Source: Candidatus Thorarchaeota archaeon (GTDB lineage: Archaea; Asgardarchaeota; Thorarchaeia; Thorarchaeales; Thorarchaeaceae). From it: a stretch of 5,513 nucleotides of DNA. Location of the stretch: NCBI GenBank assembly GCA_016840245.1, contig JAEOST010000086.1, positions 1 to 5,513 of the forward strand. The letters run 5' to 3'. This document shows positions 1 through 5,513 of this stretch, piece by piece. The translations under genes and the position numbers were made by a program. The notes under the pieces are model-generated. The model was given only the letters and a program-made list of their open reading frames with translations, was not told the origin of the DNA and ran no database searches. The first letter of the stretch is position 1. The number at the start of each line of letters is the position of its first letter.

Positions 1-2
1 AC

Positions 3-461
3 AAATTCACAGCCCAGCATTACGGTATGTGGAGTGAGTTCCGCATGACTCAGATGGGGTACATCCTTTCTGCAATAGCGATTATCTCCTCTTTTCCCTT
101 CTTTGGAACGGGTATTGTCTATACAACTGGCACTACAAGTCTTGAGAATGATGGGAAAACCAACCTCGCTGGACCTCTGAGTAATCTGATAATGGGGTCA
201 GTATACGTCACTATAATACTTGTTCTAGTCACAGTAAGTGGTGGTTTAATTTTGACAGGTTCTTTGGCTTGGGTATTTGGAATAGCCCTAAGGTACGGTA
301 TTATGATCAATTCTATTCTGGGATTGTTTAACATGATACCCCTCCAACCATTTGATGGTGGTACTGTATTCGCCTGGAATCGTTATGTGTGGGTATTACT
401 GACAGCGACTCTTCTCACTACACTACTCATTGGCTATTTTGTCATACCTGGCATATTATGA
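3..461 (+). CDS. Site-2-protease-like M50 membrane metalloprotease, C-terminal part (5' truncated by window edge)
   Basis: This is the C-terminal part of an intramembrane zinc metalloprotease of the M50/site-2 protease kind, which cuts substrates within the membrane. The frame is open from base 3, and the residues before the first Met (KFTAQHYG, then MWSEFRM) match what normally follows the family's HExxH helix, so the real start and the zinc-binding HExxH should lie just upstream. Counting from base 3, the visible parts are a hydrophobic segment at about 19-40, the family's NLAGPLSN motif at 54-61, a long hydrophobic stretch at about 62-98, the motif NMIPLQPFDGG at 110-120 (its Asp118 is the expected third zinc ligand), and a last membrane segment at about 129-151. 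About four membrane spans are seen. The substrate cannot be told. The ATG at base 27 is internal, not the start. Family assignment is firm; activity depends on the unseen HExxH. An 87-base gap separates it from the next gene, with which it has no obvious functional link. Confidence 0.85.
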   Translation, partial: KFTAQHYGMWSEFRMTQMGYILSAIAIISSFPFFGTGIVYTTGTTSLENDGKTNLAGPLSNLIMGSVYVTIILVLVTVSGGLILTGSLAWVFGIALRYGIMINSILGLFNMIPLQPFDGGTVFAWNRYVWVLLTATLLTTLLIGYFVIPGIL

Positions 462-535
462 CACTCTTAGAGGTGTAGCTGTCATAACACCATGATTCAA
501 AGTTAGTCACTCAACCTCCTACATACTTGTATTTA

Positions 536-540
536 GGGAG
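536..540 (+). promoter_or_regulatory. Shine-Dalgarno GGGAG that sets the TTG start of the Topo VI B gene
   Basis: GGGAG lies 8 bases before the TTG at 549 and complements the archaeal 16S 3' end. No ATG or GTG gives a full N-terminus in this frame, and the Topo VI B homology begins within about ten residues of this TTG, so the site supports TTG as the true start. Confidence 0.6.
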
Positions 541-548
541 AGTACCTA

Positions 549-2102
549 TTGCTAACAACAGGAAAAATTGATCCAGATATTGTCGAGTTATCAGTATCAT
601 CATGGTTCTACAGAAACAAAGCTATAGCGGGATTTGAGAACCCTGCTAGGTCTCTCTATGTATCAGTGAGGGAACTGGTAGAGAACAGTCTTGATGCCTG
701 TGAGGGAATGGGTATCCTACCTGGTATTCGAGTTTCTCTCAAATCTATGATTGAGGGTGATGAAAAGTCGGATGTTTTTTCATCAGAGCCACAGACATTC
801 CAACTCATTATACGAGACAATGGGTCTGGCATTCCTCATGATAGCATACCCCGTTTGATTGGCAAGATGCTGACTGGGACCAAGTTCCAATACAAACAGA
901 GTCGCGGAACTTTTGGTCTTGGTGGTAGTCTTGCACTTCTCTATGGGCAAGTAACAACTCAAAAACCCATCAAGGTAACAACAGGTCTCCTTGGATGTGA
1001 TCATTACACTTCTCTTCTCATGCGACTTGATATTGAAACCAATCAACCGATAATCCTAGAGGAAAAGCAAATCCCAAAGTCCAGGACTGAACATGGGACA
1101 TCTATTTTCTACCATCTCAAGGGTGATTGGTTGAGAAGTAAGAAACGGATTATCGATTATTTTAACCAGACAAGTGTTATGGTTCCATATGCATCCATCT
1201 TATTCGAAACTCCTGATGGTGAAGATTTCAGGTACACTCGTCTCGTTGACACACTTCCACGACCCCCAAAAGAGATGAAGCCGCATCCCCGTGGAATTGA
1301 TGTAGAGATGCTAAAACAGATGATTTCTGACACGAAGAAATCCAGTTTGATATCTTTCATGACCTCATCATTCCAGAGAGTAGGTTCTACTACCGCCTCT
1401 GAGTTCCTTCAACATACAGGTTTGGACCAGAATACTCCTCCTAAGATGCTCAGTCTAGATCAGCTTGTGAAGGTGATGGACGCACTAGAAACCTATCCTA
1501 AATTTCAAGCACCGTCATCTGATGCCCTATCGCCAGCTGACGAACAGATACTTCAAGCAGGTATGCAGCGACTCAATCCAGAACTATGTGTTGTTCGAAA
1601 ACGGTCACCAAGTGTCCATTCTGGACACCCCTTCATCATTGAGCTCGGTGTTGGTTACGGCGGTGATTTATCTCCTGGAATCACTCTACTAAGATTTGCC
1701 AATCGAATACCGCTTTTGTATGATGAACGATCAGATGTTTCCAGTAGGGTCATCCGTGACTTGAATCTGAAAAACTACGGGCTACGAACAGATGATCCTC
1801 TCCTCTTCTTGGTTCATATCTGTTCTACAAAGGTTCCATACAAGACGGTTGGGAAGGAGTACATTGCTGATGTTGATGTTGTCAGGCGAGAAATTAACTT
1901 GGGTCTGATGGATTGCCTTAGACGACTTGGGGAGAGTGTACGCAAGAAGCATCGTGTTATTAAACAACGAAAACGTGAAGGGCGACTTCTAGGATACTAT
2001 GACTTCATCTCTAAGATTCTTAGTGAAGCTACAGATTGTAGCATTACTGTTGAGAATCTTCTTGGGTCTAACGATTCACTTGGAGGTAATGTAAATGACT
2101 GA
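549..2102 (+). CDS. top6B: DNA topoisomerase VI subunit B-like GHKL ATPase
   Basis: This is the ATP-binding subunit of a type IIB topoisomerase. In the family, two B subunits dimerise on ATP and drive a DNA duplex through the break made by subunit A. At 517 aa it is the usual length and can be followed end to end: GHKL domain at about 10-235 with the N box ExxxNxxDA (E42, N46, D49), G1 box DNGSGIP (90-96), G2 glycines RGTFGLGG (119-126) and G3 HGTS (182-185); an H2TH region at about 250-325; and a transducer domain at about 330-480 with GHPFIIELGV (359-368), LRFANRIPLLYDE (381-393) and CSTKVPYK (425-432), the segment carrying the ATP-sensing switch lysine. A basic helix (465-479) leads to a short tail that in Topo VI contacts subunit A. 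All ATPase motifs appear intact, so I expect activity. The start is TTG with an SD 8 bases before. Its end overlaps the A gene by 8 bases, implying translational coupling. It may be the housekeeping enzyme or a specialised paralogue. Confidence 0.93.
   Translation: MLTTGKIDPDIVELSVSSWFYRNKAIAGFENPARSLYVSVRELVENSLDACEGMGILPGIRVSLKSMIEGDEKSDVFSSEPQTFQLIIRDNGSGIPHDSIPRLIGKMLTGTKFQYKQSRGTFGLGGSLALLYGQVTTQKPIKVTTGLLGCDHYTSLLMRLDIETNQPIILEEKQIPKSRTEHGTSIFYHLKGDWLRSKKRIIDYFNQTSVMVPYASILFETPDGEDFRYTRLVDTLPRPPKEMKPHPRGIDVEMLKQMISDTKKSSLISFMTSSFQRVGSTTASEFLQHTGLDQNTPPKMLSLDQLVKVMDALETYPKFQAPSSDALSPADEQILQAGMQRLNPELCVVRKRSPSVHSGHPFIIELGVGYGGDLSPGITLLRFANRIPLLYDERSDVSSRVIRDLNLKNYGLRTDDPLLFLVHICSTKVPYKTVGKEYIADVDVVRREINLGLMDCLRRLGESVRKKHRVIKQRKREGRLLGYYDFISKILSEATDCSITVENLLGSNDSLGGNVND
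2082..2087 (+). promoter_or_regulatory. Shine-Dalgarno GGAGGT for the overlapping subunit A gene, inside the end of subunit B
   Basis: A strong GGAGGT lies 7 bases before the ATG at 2095 and is embedded in the last codons of the B gene. With the 8-base gene overlap it indicates coupled translation of the two subunits, as expected for proteins made in equal amounts. Confidence 0.7.
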
Positions 2103-3231
2103 GTCGCTAGAGCGTGGTCATGTAGTAGACCTCATTGATTCAATTCTTGTTTCTCTGGGTGATACAATTTCAGAGGGGATGTTTCCTGAGATTGGATACT
2201 ATTCGTCATCGAAGAAAAACGTGAGTTACTCTGAAGGATTAGGGTATAGACACATTGATGAGAATCCATCATTTTTGGACGGAAGGAAGGTTGAGAGTGC
2301 AAAGACAATTGCAGGCCTTGTCTATGGACTTACAAGGTTCAAGGAACATCTTGAGCAGGGGATGTCAATGAGCCTTCGTGATTTCTATTATCTCCATAAG
2401 GTTCGTGCAGTTCAGGAAGTACTGAAGATAGAGAATCAAAATGAGACCAATCGTCTCATCAACCTTTGTGAGCGGATTCTGCGCATTGACGGTGCTTCTA
2501 TCCCACGTGAAGAATTTGGTGTGGTGAGCTCTCCCAAGGGCACATTCTATGGTGATATTACACTATCAGATCTATCAGGTAAGAGGATTAACTGTACCGA
2601 GGCGGGTGAGTATGGATGGTTCATATCTTCTCGTCCGTTTGATGTCAGTATCTATGATATCAATATAGACGCAGCTATCTTCGTAGAAAAAGAAGCGATG
2701 GCCAGAAATCTCATCGAACTTGGTCTTCCTGAGAATCTCAATCTTGGCTTAGGGTCTCTATTTGGTCAGCCTGGTCGAAATATGCGTGCATGGATTCGTC
2801 GGTTAGCTGACAATGAAGTTCCTGTCTTCGTCTTAGTGGATATGAGTCCTTGGTCACTTCGAATTTTCTCGACAATCAAATCAAATTCTATTGAACTTGC
2901 AAACATCAAAGGTCTAGCAACACCTGAAGCATGTCTTATTGGGCTTACAACTGATGACTTCTGGAAGAAACGGGGAATGTTGAAAGATATCGAACACTCA
3001 CTAGAAAAGATGAGTAAGTCTGACATCAAGTGTGGACAACAGAATCGAAATATCCCCGCGATTTGTGAAGATGCTCAGCTAAGTTCGGAGAATGAATTGA
3101 TGCTAAAGAAGCGCAGAAAGGGTGAGCTTGAAGCATTCAAGTCCTTTGGCCTTCCACTGAAAGAGTTGAAGAAAAAGTATGTGGAGTATATACGTCACAA
3201 AGCAAGTAATTATGATGTGAAACTGATTTAA
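2095..3231 (+). CDS. top6A: Topoisomerase VI subunit A / Spo11-like protein with altered Toprim DxD
   Basis: This is the DNA-cutting partner of the B subunit. In the family, a tyrosine in a winged-helix (5Y-CAP) domain attacks the DNA backbone with help from a Mg-binding Toprim domain. At 378 aa it has the usual length. Visible are the catalytic motif RDFYY (95-99; by comparison with Spo11 RDIFY, Tyr99 is the nucleophile), SSPKGTFYGDITL (145-157), the Toprim glutamate in FVEKE (196-200, Glu198), GQPGRNMRAWIRRL (224-237), and ATPEACLIGLT (275-285) of the Toprim end. The oddity is the metal motif: family members read DGDPWG or DNDPWG, whereas this one reads D249-M-S251-P-W-S. The first Asp remains, the second is Ser, and the Gly after PW is also lost. 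The rest of the domain aligns well, so this is divergence rather than decay, and no frameshift or internal stop is seen. Activity may be weakened, metal-altered or regulated. Whether it relaxes DNA, only cuts it, or only binds it cannot be told from sequence. Confidence 0.88.
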   Translation: MTESLERGHVVDLIDSILVSLGDTISEGMFPEIGYYSSSKKNVSYSEGLGYRHIDENPSFLDGRKVESAKTIAGLVYGLTRFKEHLEQGMSMSLRDFYYLHKVRAVQEVLKIENQNETNRLINLCERILRIDGASIPREEFGVVSSPKGTFYGDITLSDLSGKRINCTEAGEYGWFISSRPFDVSIYDINIDAAIFVEKEAMARNLIELGLPENLNLGLGSLFGQPGRNMRAWIRRLADNEVPVFVLVDMSPWSLRIFSTIKSNSIELANIKGLATPEACLIGLTTDDFWKKRGMLKDIEHSLEKMSKSDIKCGQQNRNIPAICEDAQLSSENELMLKKRRKGELEAFKSFGLPLKELKKKYVEYIRHKASNYDVKLI

Positions 3232-3254
3232 GCCAGTGTATATCAACAACAACT

Positions 3255-3260
3255 GAGGAG
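3255..3260 (+). promoter_or_regulatory. Shine-Dalgarno GAGGAG for the coiled-coil gene
   Basis: GAGGAG lies 7 bases before the ATG at 3268, in the 36-base gap after the subunit A gene. It fixes the start of the coiled-coil protein. The short gap leaves little room for an independent promoter. Confidence 0.6.
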
Positions 3261-3267
3261 CGTCATT

Positions 3268-3939
3268 ATGTCCACTGAAAAGGAGAACATACTTACACAA
3301 CTTGAGAATCTGAAGGCGACTGTTTCGCAAGCGTTTGATGATGTAGAACGACTGGAGAGCGAAGCAGAGGAACTTCGTTCATCTAAAAGGGAAGCCGAGG
3401 AGAAGTCATGGGCTTCTGAGGAAGAGAACAAGAAGCTCACTGAGAAACTTGAGAAGACTGAGACCGAGAAGGATGCTGCAGTAGCTCAAGTTGCAGAACT
3501 AGATGTAGAGTTGGAATCGCTGAAGCAGCAGGCAGCAGACGTCGAGTCATCAAAGACCGAAGCGGTTCAAGCATTGGTCAAAGAACGAGATGAACTGAGA
3601 GCAGAGATGGACGATATCACAGGTAAACTGGAACGTGTTTCTGAGCTCTATAGAGAGACCTCTGCTGAGAAAGACAAGCTTCAGGAAAAGGTCGATGTCA
3701 GTGACCTTCTAGGAATATACATCATGCTCATCGAGACCGTATTCTATGGAAAACCACATGCACGAATCTTGTACATGTTACACAACACCAAGACTCCAAT
3801 AACACGAAAGAACATTGCACAAAGTTCAGGGATTCAACCCATGGTCGTTCAGAAAGCTATATTCGATTTAGCCAATGCTGACCTTGTAACTTATGATGAA
3901 GCATCACAAGAAGCTGCTTTGAAGAAGGCTATTTTCTAG
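3268..3939 (+). CDS. Long coiled-coil protein with C-terminal winged-helix domain, function unknown
   Basis: I do not recognise a named family. Residues 4-142 are a nearly unbroken, highly charged, Glu/Lys-rich coiled coil with heptad-like spacing of Leu, Val and Ala, and without prolines. Residues from about 147 to 215 form a compact domain that reads as a winged helix: a hydrophobic helix (LLGIYIMLIETVFYG, 147-161), a helix at about 163-172 (PHARILYMLH), then ITRKNIAQSSG (178-188) and a recognition-type helix (QPMVVQKAIFDLANADLV, 190-207), ending in a short wing and tail. The pattern ITRKNIAQSSG...VQKAIFDLANADLV resembles MarR/ArsR-type DNA-binding folds. It is probably a dimer holding two winged-helix heads on a rod about 20 nm long if fully helical (estimate from 1.5 Å per residue). 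Lying directly after the Topo VI-like pair and before the nuclease, it could be a DNA-binding tether or scaffold, or a regulator of the cluster. Such coiled coils have low sequence complexity and give spurious matches to SMC or myosin. Confidence 0.8.
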   Translation: MSTEKENILTQLENLKATVSQAFDDVERLESEAEELRSSKREAEEKSWASEEENKKLTEKLEKTETEKDAAVAQVAELDVELESLKQQAADVESSKTEAVQALVKERDELRAEMDDITGKLERVSELYRETSAEKDKLQEKVDVSDLLGIYIMLIETVFYGKPHARILYMLHNTKTPITRKNIAQSSGIQPMVVQKAIFDLANADLVTYDEASQEAALKKAIF

Positions 3940-3965
3940 TAGCTTTCCTCTAAGGAACACTCTCC

Positions 3966-3970
3966 GGTGA
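3966..3970 (+). promoter_or_regulatory. Shine-Dalgarno GGTGA favouring the ATG start of the nuclease gene
   Basis: GGTGA matches part of the archaeal anti-SD complement and lies 5 bases before the ATG at 3976. The alternative GTG at 3967 overlaps this site and would have to use AAGGA (3952-3956) at a spacing of 10. I prefer the ATG; the two proteins differ by only three residues. Confidence 0.45.
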
Positions 3971-3975
3971 GCGTT

Positions 3976-4971
3976 ATGGGACGGAAAATCAACTATCCAC
4001 CAGCACTGAAGCGCTATACAAAAAAAAGTCAGCTTCAGGACAAGCTTGGTTCAATCTTCATGCTTCTAGGTGATGACGCTCAAGGTGTCGTAGATTGGGC
4101 GTTTAAAGAGGCCAAGCGCATAAAATCTGAAGGGCATGAGCAAGATACTGGCGGTATTCTTTTCGGTCTTATCGCACGCGAAGCAGCTATACGATTAGTT
4201 CAGAACAATCACAGTCGTGGACGTATGACCACAAAGGTGGAGATTCGTAAGAAGACCGGATTGAAAGTTGAGATGCCAGTGTTGTATCGAGATGCTGGTT
4301 TACGACATCCTCAGGAAGCTCGCAATCTACGTCACAATATATTCCATCATGCTTTTCTTGCTCTGATTACCCATTTATTTCCTAAAGTTACAACAAGTGT
4401 ACCATCAACTGGGGAAGGCCTCACTCCGGACCTAATGGTTCATAGTGAAAAACCAAAGTGGACAATCTCGGTTGAGTACAAGGGGTATCGTTCGATAACA
4501 CTGCTCAGTGAATCTGAAGTCCTAAAGGCTATGCGCTACCAAGAGGCTTACAGAACCGCTTGGCTTGTTACTACAACCACAAAGAGTGTGAAGGATGTAT
4601 ATGGGTCGAAGTTGAACTCAGAGGATGTCATTGAGAAGGGGCTTGCTCGTCTACGAAGAATAACGAAGAGAAGTTTCTACACAGAGGAACAGCGAGAAAA
4701 CCGGGGCATCGCAAAGAAGGGGATCACTCACCTTGAGAAGATGAAGGGACAGAATTTGACTTGTGATTTTATAGATGCTGAAGCACTTCTTGAATCCTGT
4801 CGCGCTGGAAAACCACTCAAAGGACTCTCGATAACTACTGGATTCGAGTTTGTTGACATGTTGAAGAAAGCAGGTTTTCATGAGCATGCTGAAGATGTGA
4901 CTCGGATAATGAAGACTCCTACACATTCCCTCTACAGTGACAAGGTAACATCAGTACGGCTCATTGGGTAG
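3976..4971 (+). CDS. Predicted PD-(D/E)XK-fold nuclease, otherwise uncharacterised
   Basis: I recognise a fold, not a family. Counting from the ATG (331 aa), a PD-(D/E)XK nuclease core sits at about 112-203: a long helix (QEARNLRHNIFHHAFLALI, 113-131), a strand (VTTSVPS), then TPDLMVH with Asp152, a strand WTISVEYKGY with Glu167 and Lys169, a helix ending in LKAMRYQEAY (Gln189), and the strand AWLVTTTT. The order helix-strand-PD-ExK-helix with RYQ-strand is that of restriction enzymes and Holliday-junction resolvases, so Mg-dependent DNA cleavage is likely. The N-terminal about 110 residues (helical, with many Lys/Arg) and the C-terminal about 125 residues have no domain that I can name; they may give DNA or partner binding. 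I see no membrane segment or signal peptide. It follows the coiled-coil gene by 36 bases and ends the cluster. A GTG at 3967 is an alternative start. It could equally be an unrelated restriction-like enzyme; the assignment rests on motif reading only. Confidence 0.78.
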   Translation: MGRKINYPPALKRYTKKSQLQDKLGSIFMLLGDDAQGVVDWAFKEAKRIKSEGHEQDTGGILFGLIAREAAIRLVQNNHSRGRMTTKVEIRKKTGLKVEMPVLYRDAGLRHPQEARNLRHNIFHHAFLALITHLFPKVTTSVPSTGEGLTPDLMVHSEKPKWTISVEYKGYRSITLLSESEVLKAMRYQEAYRTAWLVTTTTKSVKDVYGSKLNSEDVIEKGLARLRRITKRSFYTEEQRENRGIAKKGITHLEKMKGQNLTCDFIDAEALLESCRAGKPLKGLSITTGFEFVDMLKKAGFHEHAEDVTRIMKTPTHSLYSDKVTSVRLIG

Positions 4972-5018
4972 AACGTAAAACGGATGTTGCCAACGTTTAT
5001 TTGCAGCTTGCCTATTTG

Positions 5019-5027
5019 ACATATATT
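5019..5027 (+). promoter_or_regulatory. Possible TATA-box promoter for the Roadblock gene
   Basis: ACATATATT lies about 40 bases before the preferred TTG start at 5065, in the gap after the nuclease gene. An archaeal TATA box here would start transcription near 5047-5052, giving a very short leader that might omit part of the SD. No clear purine-rich BRE precedes it, so the call is weak; read-through from the upstream genes is the alternative. Confidence 0.25.
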
Positions 5028-5052
5028 GAGAAACGTCGAGATACTGAATATA

Positions 5053-5056
5053 GAGG
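5053..5056 (+). promoter_or_regulatory. Shine-Dalgarno GAGG favouring the TTG at 5065 as Roadblock start
   Basis: GAGG lies 8 bases before the TTG at 5065. The longer alternative, TTG at 5026, has no SD before it and overlaps a TATA-like stretch. The shorter protein also fits the usual Roadblock length better. Confidence 0.45.
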
Positions 5057-5064
5057 CGTCTAAA

Positions 5065-5457
5065 TTGAGTCAACAGTCCCCTGAGCAACTCCATTCAACA
5101 TTGAGAGCTATGTTGAAGGACCTCACAAATAACTCTCCGATACTTGGAGCTGCAATCTTTTCTGTTGAAGGTCTTCCCCTAGTTAGCCATTTCTACGGGG
5201 GGACAGAGGAAGTAACTATTGCCGCTATGGTTGCTGGGATGTATGGGGCAGGTGAACTTAGTGTGAAGGAGCTAAAGCAAGGCAACCTGAAATCAATAAT
5301 TGTTGAGGGCGATTATGGGAAGACAGTTGTGATTGCAATCACTGATGGATATTTACTCACAGTAACTGCACCTGAGAATGCCAAACTCGGTCTAGTGTTC
5401 AATGACTCTAAAAGATTTGCTCGAGAGGCTGGAAAACTACTAAGAGGTCTAATCTGA
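5065..5457 (+). CDS. Roadblock/LC7 domain protein
   Basis: This is a small single-domain Roadblock/LC7 protein (130 aa from this start). The fold forms dimers and commonly serves as a scaffold or activator platform for Ras-like GTPases (MglB in bacteria, Ragulator subunits in eukaryotes). Visible hallmarks are an N-terminal helix (PEQLHSTLRAMLKDL, 6-20), the strand-turn-strand LGAAIFSVEGLPLVSHF (27-43), the central helix VTIAAMVAGMYGAGEL (50-65), the strands KSIIVEGDYGKTVVIAIT (76-93) and YLLTVTAPENAKLGLVF (96-112), and a C-terminal helix. The whole domain is present. No GTPase gene is in the window, so its partner is unknown. It lies 93 bases after the nuclease gene, possibly with its own promoter, so I do not count it in the Topo VI-like cluster. 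A start at TTG 5026 would add 13 residues (143 aa) but lacks an SD. Such genes are numerous in Asgard genomes, which is the main lineage hint here. Confidence 0.88.
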   Translation: MSQQSPEQLHSTLRAMLKDLTNNSPILGAAIFSVEGLPLVSHFYGGTEEVTIAAMVAGMYGAGELSVKELKQGNLKSIIVEGDYGKTVVIAITDGYLLTVTAPENAKLGLVFNDSKRFAREAGKLLRGLI

Positions 5458-5513
5458 GTTGTCTTTCAAATGACTACTTTGTATCCATTTGACACTCATC
5501 CTTGTTGGTCATC

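Noticed and set aside
119..334. Minus-strand open frames across the window (for example 119-334, 783-1046, 2766-3029, 4651-4926) as genes
   Set aside because: All lie opposite well-supported + strand genes, show no protein family features and read as the antisense of real codons.
461..491. Imperfect inverted repeats ACAC(TCTTAGAG)GTGT and GGTGT...ACACC after the M50 protease gene, as a terminator
   Set aside because: The stems are only about five pairs with a wobble, the two pairings exclude each other, and no T-run follows.
3184..3244. TATA-like GTATATAC at the end of the subunit A gene and GTATATC just after it, as a promoter for the coiled-coil gene
   Set aside because: The second is too close to the ATG to leave the SD in the transcript, and the first lies inside coding sequence without a clear BRE; short A+T motifs of this kind are expected by chance.
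3268..3700. Homology of the coiled-coil protein to SMC, Rad50 or myosin
   Set aside because: It has no Walker A, Walker B or signature motif; any similarity would come from heptad composition alone.
3967..3975. GTG at 3967 as the nuclease start
   Set aside because: Possible, but it overlaps the GGTGA site that serves the ATG at 3976, and its own SD candidate AAGGA is farther away and weaker.
4977..4998. AAACG...CGTTT stem after the nuclease gene, as a terminator
   Set aside because: It is a five-pair stem with an eleven-base loop and only a short TTTAT after it; not enough to call.
5458..5513. C-terminal end of a converging minus-strand gene
   Set aside because: One minus-strand frame is open from the window edge to a stop at about 5474, but it is only about 13 codons and has no recognisable sequence.

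Overview
The window looks archaeal. The evidence is a complete type IIB topoisomerase (Topo VI) B/A gene pair, Shine-Dalgarno (SD) sites of the GGAGGTGA type, two probable TTG starts and a free-standing Roadblock/LC7 protein. Roadblock genes are especially abundant in Asgard archaea, so an Asgard lineage (Thorarchaeota-like) is my best guess. No single gene proves it, because Topo VI and Roadblock also occur elsewhere. Every gene supported here is on the + strand, gaps are short, and I see no RNA genes, IS elements or CRISPR repeats.

Layout: (1) bases 3-461, the C-terminal part of a site-2-protease-like M50 membrane metalloprotease whose start and probable HExxH motif lie just upstream of the window; (2) an 87-base gap; (3) 549-2102, a full-length Topo VI subunit B-like GHKL ATPase; (4) 2095-3231, overlapping it, a Topo VI subunit A/Spo11-like protein; (5) 3268-3939, a long coiled coil ending in a winged-helix domain; (6) 3976-4971, a protein with a PD-(D/E)XK nuclease core; (7) 5065-5457, a Roadblock/LC7 protein, perhaps with its own promoter.

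Genes 3 to 6 are the point of interest. They are co-directional, with an 8-base overlap and then gaps of about 36 bases each, so they are probably co-transcribed. Subunit B keeps the N, G1, G2 and G3 boxes of a GHKL ATPase. Subunit A keeps the tyrosine that cuts DNA (RDFYY) and the Toprim glutamate (VEKE), but its Toprim DxD reads D-M-S, so one metal-binding aspartate is gone. A topoisomerase-like pair with an altered metal site, followed by a coiled-coil/winged-helix partner and a predicted nuclease, could be a specialised DNA-cutting or DNA-processing complex (defence, plasmid exclusion, recombination) rather than the housekeeping Topo VI. That is inference. The plain alternative is that 3 and 4 are the cell's only, somewhat divergent, Topo VI and that the two downstream genes are neighbours of unrelated function. 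A genome search for a second, canonical Topo VI would largely decide between them.
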